In this document: in pieces, positions 1 to 5,451 of the stretch
Layout of the letters: each line of letters starts with the position of its first letter
Position numbering within the stretch: position 1 is the stretch's first letter
DNA from: Actinomycetes bacterium
Lineage (GTDB): Bacteria; Actinomycetota; Actinomycetes; Mycobacteriales; Micromonosporaceae
Assembly: GCA_023437285.1 (NCBI GenBank)
Contig: JAEZGP010000477.1
Span: 1-5,451 of the forward strand
DNA: 5,451 bases
Direction of reading: 5' to 3'
Program-made: the position numbers and the translations under genes
Notes under the pieces: generated by a model
Database searches by the model: none
What the model was told of the DNA's origin: nothing
The model's input: only the letters and a program-made list of their open reading frames with translations

Positions 1-1338
1 GCCCCGGACCGCCCGCTGGGCAGGCTCACCACCGCCGGCGCGGTCGTCCTGCTCGTCGGCGTCGGCCTGCTCCTGCTGCGCCTCACCGGCACGGTCACCA
101 ACCAGAACGTGCTCCTGCTGGGCGGCGGGACCGTGCTCGCCTTCGTCGGCGTCGCCCTGCTGGCCCCGGCGATCAGCCGGCCGGTGACCACGACGCTGGG
201 CCGGCTCGTCTCGTTCACCACGCCGGGGCGGCTCGGCACCCGCAACACCGGCCGCAACCCGCGCCGCACGGCCGTGACGGCGGCCGCCCTCATGATCGGC
301 GTGGCGCTCGCCACCGGCGCCGGGCTGTTCGCCAGCTCGGCGAAGGCCGGCATCAGCGACGCGTTCCGCACCGAACTGACCGCGCAACTGGTCATCGCCG
401 GCGACCTCACCACCGGCCAGGGCGGCTTCGACCCGGCCCTGGTCTCCCGGATCACCCAGATCCCGCAGGTCACGGACGCGATGGCGGTCCAGGTCGACAC
501 CGTACGGCTGGGCGACACCCCGAGCGTGGTCGCCGCCACCGACGTGGGCGCCGCCCAGGTGATCTTCTCGCTGCGCGCGGCGTCCGGCGAACTGCGCACG
601 CTGCGTTCCGGCGAGTACGTCGTCGACGCCGACACGGCCACCCGCGACAACCTGACGCTGGGCTCGACGACGACCATGCGTGCGCCGCGCGGCGGCAGCG
701 TCGCGTTGCGCCTGGGCGGCACCTACGAGACCAGCCGGCTCATCACCGGACCGCTGATCAGCCCCGCCGACGCGACCGGCTTCCGCAGCCGGGTGGCCCA
801 GCAGGGCTACGTGCGCGTCGCCGACGACGCGGCCGTACCGGCCGTGAAGAGCGAACTGACCGCCCTGTTCGCCAGCAACCCCGAGGTCACCGTCGCCGAC
901 GCCTCGGCCGTGGTCAACCAGGCCCAGCAGTTCCTCGACGTCATCCTGGCCATCCTCAACGTCCTGCTGGGACTCACCATCGTCGTGGCCGTCCTCGGGG
1001 TGATCAACACGTTGCTGCTGTCAATCTACGAGCGGACCCGCGAGATCGGCCTCATCCGGGCCGTCGGCATGAGCCGCGGCCAGGTCTCCCGCATGATCGG
1101 CGTGGAGTCGGTGCTCATCTCCGTGTTCGGCGCGCTGCTGGGCATCGTGGTCGGCGTCGCGCTGGGTACCGCGATCGTGGCGGCCCTGGACAGCTCCGGC
1201 TACCTGGCGCTGCGACTGCCGTGGGGATACATCGTGACCATCCTGGTCCTCGCCGTCGTCGCCGGGGTGGTGGCCGCGATCCTGCCCGCCATCCGCGCGG
1301 CCCGCCTCGACGTGCTCGCGGCGATCGCCTACGAGTAG
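1..1338 (+). CDS. ABC transporter permease, FtsX/MacB-like, C-terminal part (5' end outside window)
   Basis: Membrane subunit of an ABC transporter with FtsX-like domains. The frame is open from base 1, and 445 residues are visible before TAG at 1336-1338. GTG at 109 is not taken as the start, because the 36 codons before it encode a good membrane segment in the same frame. Visible order: hydrophobic segments at about residues 11-28 and 38-56; an Arg-rich cytoplasmic stretch with the family motif NPRRTAVTAAALMIG (about 86-100), which opens the second FtsX unit; a membrane segment to about 110; an extracytoplasmic domain of about 200 residues; then three membrane segments at about 312-340, 365-394 and 407-432. 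The motif ERTREIGLIRAVGMSRGQ (about 344-361) is the usual coupling loop that contacts the ATPase. Actinobacterial relatives are commonly about 800-850 residues with two FtsX units, so roughly half is missing. The cognate ATPase is expected upstream. The substrate cannot be read from the sequence; lipid, lipoprotein or peptide export are family possibilities. Family assignment is secure. Confidence 0.93.
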   Translation, partial: APDRPLGRLTTAGAVVLLVGVGLLLLRLTGTVTNQNVLLLGGGTVLAFVGVALLAPAISRPVTTTLGRLVSFTTPGRLGTRNTGRNPRRTAVTAAALMIGVALATGAGLFASSAKAGISDAFRTELTAQLVIAGDLTTGQGGFDPALVSRITQIPQVTDAMAVQVDTVRLGDTPSVVAATDVGAAQVIFSLRAASGELRTLRSGEYVVDADTATRDNLTLGSTTTMRAPRGGSVALRLGGTYETSRLITGPLISPADATGFRSRVAQQGYVRVADDAAVPAVKSELTALFASNPEVTVADASAVVNQAQQFLDVILAILNVLLGLTIVVAVLGVINTLLLSIYERTREIGLIRAVGMSRGQVSRMIGVESVLISVFGALLGIVVGVALGTAIVAALDSSGYLALRLPWGYIVTILVLAVVAGVVAAILPAIRAARLDVLAAIAYE

Positions 1339-3722
1339 GCCGGCTGCCGGACCAGGCGGCCCAGCACCGCCGGCAGGTCGGCGGTGTGCACCACGCCGAG
1401 GCGGCGGGTGGTGCGCGTCAGGCCCACGTACAGGTCGTTGAGGCCGCGCGGCGACTCCGCGACGATCTCGTCGGGCGCCACGAGCAGGACGGAGTCGAAC
1501 TCCAGGCCCTTGGCCTCCGTCACGGTCAGCACGACCACCGGGCTGTCCAGGTCGGCGTCCGTGCCGCCCAGTTCGGCCCGGCGGGCCTGCGGCACCAGGA
1601 CGCCGACGCGGCCGTCGCGCACGGCCACCGACTCGGCCTTGGCCACCTCGCCCACCACCGACACCAGCTCGGCCGGGGCCACCCGCAACGACCAGGGCTC
1701 GCCGTCGGTGTCACGGACCGACCGCGGCGGCTCGCCGGGCGGGTCGAGGGCGGCGAGCACGTCCGCCGCCACGGCCATGACCTCGGCCGGGGTGCGGTAG
1801 TTGACGGTCAGCTCGGCCAACCGCCACCGGTCGGCCACGAACGGCGCGAGGGTCCGTTCCCACGACGCGCTGCCGGCCAACGCCCCGGTCTGCGACACGT
1901 CGCCGACCAGGGTCATCGACCGGCTCGGGCAGCGACGCATCAGCAGCCGCCACGCCATCGGCGACAGCTCCTGCGCCTCGTCGACGATCACGTGCCCGAA
2001 CGCCCACCGGCGGTCGCGCGCCGCCCGCTGGGCGACGGTGAGGCCCTCCCCCTCGACGTGCCGGTCGGCCAGGCGGCTCGCGTCGAGCAGGTCGTGGGCC
2101 ATGAGGACCTCCGGGTCGTCCTCGTCCTCAAGGTCGATCGACCGCGAGCCCAGGGCGATCTCCATGGCGCCGGCCGCGTACTCGACCCGCTGGCGCTCGG
2201 CCAGCTCGGCCATCGCCAGCCGCATCCGCACCGCGCGGTCGTCCTCGCCGAGCAGCTCGGCGGCCTCGTCGAGCAGCGGCACGTCGGCCGGCGACCAGTC
2301 GTCGCCCGGCTCGCGGTACAGCGCGGCGCGCTCGGCGTCGCTGAACTGCGGCGCGGCGGCCGCGAGGCGCTCGTGGCTCGCGTACAGGTCCGACAGCAGG
2401 CGGCGGGGCGTCAGGCGCGGCCAGAGCCGGTCCAGCGCCTCGCGCACCCCGGGGTCGGCGCGCAGCTCGCGGCGGATCTCCTCCACATCGCCGGGGTCGA
2501 GCACGTTGCCGTTCTCCACCGGGTCGACGTCCTCGCCCAGCTGGGCCAGGATGTCCGCGACCGCGGACGAGCCGATCATCTCCTCGGTGCTCAGCACATC
2601 CGCGCCGATCAGGTCGGCGACCTGGTCGGCCAGGGCGTCCACGACGAGGCGCTCCACGACCGGGCGTACCTCGTTGTGGGTGCCCGGCGCGCGCCGGGCC
2701 CGCTCGCGGATGCCCAGGCAGGTGTCGCGGTCCAGGGTCAGCTCCTCGCCGGAGGCCAGGATCACGTCGAGGGCCTCGTCGGGCACCCACTGCCGGTCGG
2801 CGATGGCCGCGGCCACGACGTCGGCCATGTCCGCGCGGCCCTTCAGGCCCGCGGTGGCGGCGGGCTCCGCCCGTGTTGCCCGTACGCCCGGGTAGAGCTC
2901 GCCGAGGGTGGCCAGCAGGGCACCGGTCTCGCCGAGGGAGGGCAGCACGTGGCCCACGTAGCGCAGGAACGTCGGGTTGGGCCCGACGATGAGCACCCCG
3001 CGCTGGGACAGCTGCTCACGGTGGGTGTAGAGCAGGTACGCGGCGCGGTGCAGCGCCACGGCCGTCTTGCCGGTGCCCGGGCCGCCCTGCACGACCAGCA
3101 CGCCCGAGACCGGCGCGCGGATCACCCGGTCCTGCTCGGCCTGGATGGTGGTGACGATGTCGCGCATCCGGCCGGTACGGCTGGCGCCGAGGGCGGCGAG
3201 CAGCACCGCCTCGCCGGTCAGGTCGGTGTGCGCGTCGGGGTCGACGACCGCGAGGTCGAGCACCTCGTCGTCGAGGCCGGTGACGGTGCGCTGCGCGGTG
3301 CGGATGTGGCGCCGGCGCCGTACGCCCTCCGGCGCGGCGGCCGTGGCCAGGTAGAACGGGCGGGCGGCGGGGGCCCGCCAGTCCATGAGCGGCGGCTCGG
3401 CGTCCTCATCGGCGTCCGCGTCGGCGGCCAGGCCGATGCGGCCGATGTAGCGGCGGCCGCCGTCGAGCAGGTCCAGCCGGCCGAAGCACAGCCCGTGCTC
3501 GGCCGCGTTGAGGGCGGCGAGCCGGTCGCTGTAGGCCGTGTACGCCGCGTCGCGCTCGCTGCGCGCCTGCTGGGTGCCGCCGGCGCCGCTGCCGCGCAGC
3601 ACGGCGGCGAGCCGCTCGCCGGTGAGCGCCCGCAGGGCGTCCAGCCGCGCGTACAACGAGGTGATGTACGCCTGTTCAGCGGCGATCTCGACAGTTACAT
3701 CCTGTGCGTCCGAAGTACTCAA
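1329..3722 (-). CDS. helD: HelD/HelR-type RNA polymerase-recycling ATPase (SF1 helicase-like)
   Basis: HelD proteins are UvrD-like ATPases that bind RNA polymerase, pry open its channels and release it from DNA or stalled complexes. The actinobacterial HelR version protects polymerase from rifampicin. This copy is complete at 797 residues, close to class II length. The N-terminal region (about 10-80) is Ala/Leu/Arg/Glu-rich and helical, matching the coiled coil that enters the secondary channel. Next come the family motifs YIGRIGL (92-98) and DWRAPAARPFY (114-124). ATPase motifs are intact: a Q-motif-like IQAEQ (193-197), Walker A GGPGTGKT (213-220), Walker B VIVDEAQE (578-585), GDVSQTG (607-613), NYRTP (641-645), TEAKGLEFD (735-743) and VGLTRTTRR (766-774). 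The long stretch between Walker A and B (about 270-560) fits the HelD-specific insertion. The start is TTG at 3722, chosen for its strong Shine-Dalgarno and the absence of a nearby better start. It lies 50 bp downstream of ggt and overlaps the convergent permease by 10 bp. HelD family is secure; rifampicin resistance is inference. Confidence 0.95.
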   Translation of the reverse strand: MSTSDAQDVTVEIAAEQAYITSLYARLDALRALTGERLAAVLRGSGAGGTQQARSERDAAYTAYSDRLAALNAAEHGLCFGRLDLLDGGRRYIGRIGLAADADADEDAEPPLMDWRAPAARPFYLATAAAPEGVRRRRHIRTAQRTVTGLDDEVLDLAVVDPDAHTDLTGEAVLLAALGASRTGRMRDIVTTIQAEQDRVIRAPVSGVLVVQGGPGTGKTAVALHRAAYLLYTHREQLSQRGVLIVGPNPTFLRYVGHVLPSLGETGALLATLGELYPGVRATRAEPAATAGLKGRADMADVVAAAIADRQWVPDEALDVILASGEELTLDRDTCLGIRERARRAPGTHNEVRPVVERLVVDALADQVADLIGADVLSTEEMIGSSAVADILAQLGEDVDPVENGNVLDPGDVEEIRRELRADPGVREALDRLWPRLTPRRLLSDLYASHERLAAAAPQFSDAERAALYREPGDDWSPADVPLLDEAAELLGEDDRAVRMRLAMAELAERQRVEYAAGAMEIALGSRSIDLEDEDDPEVLMAHDLLDASRLADRHVEGEGLTVAQRAARDRRWAFGHVIVDEAQELSPMAWRLLMRRCPSRSMTLVGDVSQTGALAGSASWERTLAPFVADRWRLAELTVNYRTPAEVMAVAADVLAALDPPGEPPRSVRDTDGEPWSLRVAPAELVSVVGEVAKAESVAVRDGRVGVLVPQARRAELGGTDADLDSPVVVLTVTEAKGLEFDSVLLVAPDEIVAESPRGLNDLYVGLTRTTRRLGVVHTADLPAVLGRLVRQPAYS
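1344..1376 (+). terminator. Possible hairpin terminator after the permease gene
   Basis: CTGCCGG (1344-1350) and CCGGCAG (1370-1376) form a perfect 7-bp G/C-rich inverted repeat that begins five bases after the permease stop codon. Inside it, CGG (1357-1359) and CCG (1367-1369) can add three pairs, leaving a 7-base loop and a bulge. No T-run follows. It lies inside the last codons of the convergent helD gene, so the symmetry may be coding chance in G/C-rich DNA. It is the only candidate I see for stopping permease transcription before it runs far into antisense of helD. Confidence 0.25.
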
Positions 3723-3726
3723 CCCG

Positions 3727-3734
3727 CCTCCCCC
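3727..3734 (-). promoter_or_regulatory. Ribosome binding site deciding the TTG start of helD
   Basis: Read on the minus strand, GGGGGAGG sits four bases before TTG (3720-3722). It is a strong purine-only match to the 16S rRNA tail, though the spacing is on the short side. No ATG or GTG in frame lies close by with a comparable site, so it supports the TTG start. Its first three bases overlap one arm of an imperfect inverted repeat (3732-3739 with 3748-3755, one mismatch), which could partly cover it in the mRNA. Confidence 0.6.
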
Positions 3735-3741
3735 GTCGGGA

Positions 3742-3747
3742 AGCTTA
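3742..3747 (-). promoter_or_regulatory. Weak -10-like box in the ggt-helD gap
   Basis: The minus strand reads TAAGCT, which fits the loose actinobacterial TANNNT -10 pattern, and TAAGCTT is the only A/T island in the 50-bp gap. Transcription from it would start just before the Shine-Dalgarno, giving a leader of only about a dozen bases. I see no convincing -35 element: TCGGCA (3762-3767) lies only 14 bases away. It may be chance, with helD read through from ggt or from a promoter inside it. Confidence 0.15.
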
Positions 3748-3772
3748 CCGGCGGGCGGGCGTGCCGACCCGG

Positions 3773-5451
3773 CTACGCGCCCGCGGGCCGGACCACCCCG
3801 GCCGTGCCGGCGCCCCGGCGGACCGGTTCGGCAGCGGCCACGATCCGCCCGTCGGGCAGCAGCTCCACGCCCGTGGCGGCGCCGATCTCCGGCATCGTGG
3901 TGAACGTGTGCCCGAGCGCCTCAAGCGCGGCCCGGTCGAAGGCCGGTTCCGCGGGAATGGCGGCCGTGTTGCGCTGCGTGGCGCGGGGCGCCGCGATCGC
4001 CTCGGGCAGGCTCATGCCCAGGTCGAGCCGGTTGATGAGGATCTGCAGGACGGTCGTGATGATCGTCGACCCGCCGGGCGTGCCGACGGCCAGCACCGCC
4101 CGCCCGTCGCGGGTGACGATCGTCGGGGCCATCGAGCTGCGCGGCCGCTTGCCGGCGGCGGGCAGGTTCGGGTCGGCCGCGTCGCCCTGGGTCGGGGCGA
4201 AGTTGAAGTCGGTCAGCTCGTTGTTGAGCAGGAAACCCCGGCCGGGCACGACCATGCCGTTGCCGCCGATCTGTTCGATCGTCAGCGTGTACTCCACGAC
4301 GTTGCCCCACCGGTCGGCGACCGTGAGGTTCGTGGTGGACTGCCCGGCCAGGTCCGGCTGCGCCGCCGGCGTGGTGGCGCAGCCGCCGTACGTTCCGTCC
4401 GGTACGCCCGGCGCGACCGGCTTCGCCAGCGCCTTGCCCGGGTCGATCAGGCAGGCCCGCTCGGCCGCGAAGCCGTCGGTGAGCAGTTCGTTGAGCAGGG
4501 CGCGCGGCGTGTTGTCGCCCACGTACCGGTTGCGGTCGGCGAACGCGAGCGCGCTGGCCTCCAGGAAGCCGTGCAGCGCCAGGTCGCGGGGTAGGTCGGC
4601 GCGCTCCAGAATGTTGAGCGCCTCGCCGACGGCCTGCCCGCCGCTGGACGGCGTCGCCATCCCGTACACCTGATAGCCCTTGTAGCCCACGCGGGTCGGG
4701 GCGGGCGTGCGCACCGCGTAGCCCGAAAGGTCGGCCAGGGTGAGCCGCGCCGGCCGGATCGGGTACGCCCACGTGCCGACCGGCGTGGCGGCCAGCGGCG
4801 GATGGGCGACCGTGGCGACGATGTCGCGGGCGACCGGGCCCCGGTAGAAGCCGGCCGCGCCGCGCTGGCCGATCAGGTCGTACGTGCGGGCCAGGTCCGG
4901 GTTGCGCAACCTTGTGCCGATGGCCGGCGGCGCCCCGCCGGGCAGGAACAGCGCGCTCGTCGACGAGAACTGCCCGAACGCGGCCGCGTTGTCGGCGACC
5001 TGGGTCCGGAAGGTCGCGTCGACCGGGAAGCCGCGCCTGGCCACTGTGGACGCCGGCCGCAGCGCGTCGGCCAGGCTGATCGTGCCGAAGTCGCGCAACG
5101 CCCGCTCCCAGGTGGCGACCGTGCCGGGTACGCCGACGGACAGGCCGCTCACGCGCGCCTCCTGGAACGCGTACGGCTCGCCGGTCGCGGGGTTGATGAA
5201 CGACGTCGCCGTCATGCTCGCCGGCGCCGACTCGCGACCGTCGATCGTGTGCACCCGGCGGGTACGGGCGTCGTAGTAGAGCAGGAACCCGCCGCCGCCG
5301 ATGCCGGCGGAGAACGGCTCCGTCACGCCGAGCGTGGCGGCGGCCGCGACGGCGGCGTCGACCGCGTTGCCGCCCTTGCGCAGCACCTCCAGGCCCACCC
5401 GGGTCGCCTCGGCGTCGACGGTGGCGACCGCCCCGCCGTAGCCGACCGCCG
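3773..5451 (-). CDS. ggt: Gamma-glutamyltransferase (glutathione hydrolase family), N-terminus outside window
   Basis: An N-terminal-nucleophile enzyme that cleaves itself into two subunits and then hydrolyses or transfers gamma-glutamyl groups, usually outside the membrane. The frame is open to the right edge, and 558 residues are visible. GTG at 5396-5398 is not the start, since the codons before it encode the conserved GYGGAVATVDAEAT. Only the start and probable signal peptide are missing. Visible landmarks: GGNAVDAAVAAA (about 26-37), SAGIGGGGF (47-55), DGRESAP with the substrate-binding Arg72, then the cleavage point and catalytic Thr372 in STTNLTVADRWGN (codon 4334-4336). In the small subunit come Thr390 and Glu392 (TIEQ), NNELTDF (409-415), the Ser438-Ser439 pair in KRPRSSM and the oxyanion glycines in GTPGGST (456-462). 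The small subunit is 187 residues, the usual size. All catalytic elements I can check are present, so it should be active. It ends 50 bp before helD. Substrate is unknown: glutathione, other gamma-glutamyl peptides or polyglutamate are possible. Confidence 0.95.
   Translation of the reverse strand, partial: AVGYGGAVATVDAEATRVGLEVLRKGGNAVDAAVAAAATLGVTEPFSAGIGGGGFLLYYDARTRRVHTIDGRESAPASMTATSFINPATGEPYAFQEARVSGLSVGVPGTVATWERALRDFGTISLADALRPASTVARRGFPVDATFRTQVADNAAAFGQFSSTSALFLPGGAPPAIGTRLRNPDLARTYDLIGQRGAAGFYRGPVARDIVATVAHPPLAATPVGTWAYPIRPARLTLADLSGYAVRTPAPTRVGYKGYQVYGMATPSSGGQAVGEALNILERADLPRDLALHGFLEASALAFADRNRYVGDNTPRALLNELLTDGFAAERACLIDPGKALAKPVAPGVPDGTYGGCATTPAAQPDLAGQSTTNLTVADRWGNVVEYTLTIEQIGGNGMVVPGRGFLLNNELTDFNFAPTQGDAADPNLPAAGKRPRSSMAPTIVTRDGRAVLAVGTPGGSTIITTVLQILINRLDLGMSLPEAIAAPRATQRNTAAIPAEPAFDRAALEALGHTFTTMPEIGAATGVELLPDGRIVAAAEPVRRGAGTAGVVRPAGA

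Noticed and set aside
109..109. GTG at 109 as the true start of the permease
   Set aside because: The same frame is open to the window edge and the upstream 36 codons encode a membrane segment typical of the family, so the gene is cut by the window.
1321..1328. Perfect 8-base palindrome GCGATCGC near the end of the permease gene
   Set aside because: It is a short in-frame coding sequence with no loop or spacing suggestive of a site, and such palindromes are frequent in G/C-rich DNA.
1711..2790. Other open frames within helD on both strands (for example 1711-2007, 1801-2895, 2128-2790)
   Set aside because: They are low-complexity translations shadowing the HelD coding frame, with no family motif or ribosome site.
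1221..4673. A 1150-codon open frame on the plus strand opposite helD and much of ggt
   Set aside because: Its translation is Arg/Gly/Ala/His/Gln-rich with no recognisable motif and runs across both genes and their gap. Very high GC removes stop codons from opposite-strand frames, which explains it. The opposite-strand genes carry complete family motifs.
3704..4772. Open frames overlapping ggt (3704-4594 plus, 3921-4772 minus, 4884-5276 plus)
   Set aside because: They are frame shadows of ggt. The GGT frame holds the catalytic Thr, the oxyanion glycines and the whole small subunit in order.
5396..5398. GTG as the true start of ggt
   Set aside because: It falls inside the conserved N-terminal region; in-frame codons up to the edge give the usual GYGGAVAT-type sequence, so the gene continues beyond the window.

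Overview
The window is very GC-rich with strong G/C preference at third codon positions, and its protein families are actinobacterial in style: a two-domain FtsX/MacB permease, a class II HelD ATPase and a secreted gamma-glutamyltransferase. This points to a high-GC actinomycete. Micromonosporaceae is my best guess from the feel of the sequence, but no marker gene here proves it.

Layout. Positions 1-1338 (+ strand) hold the C-terminal part of an ABC transporter permease whose 5' half lies beyond the left edge. Positions 1329-3722 (- strand) hold a complete HelD/HelR-type RNA polymerase-recycling ATPase of 797 residues. It converges on the permease, and the two reading frames overlap by 10 bp at their stop codons. 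A 50-bp gap (3723-3772) follows, carrying the helD Shine-Dalgarno sequence and a weak -10-like A/T island. Positions 3773-5451 (- strand) hold nearly all of a gamma-glutamyltransferase whose first residues, presumably including the secretion signal, lie beyond the right edge.

How the genes relate. ggt and helD run in the same direction 50 bp apart, so read-through from ggt into helD is possible, but I see no shared pathway. GGT should act outside the membrane on gamma-glutamyl compounds, while HelD acts on cytoplasmic RNA polymerase. The permease belongs to a different unit on the opposite strand, and its ATPase partner is expected to the left.

I saw no RNA gene, mobile element, CRISPR array or phage feature. 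Coding density is almost complete. I do not see a new biological system. The points worth a second look are the overlapping convergent stops, the Bacillus-type (TIE) active site and short lid region of the GGT in a probable mycothiol-using lineage, and the acidic segments of HelD.
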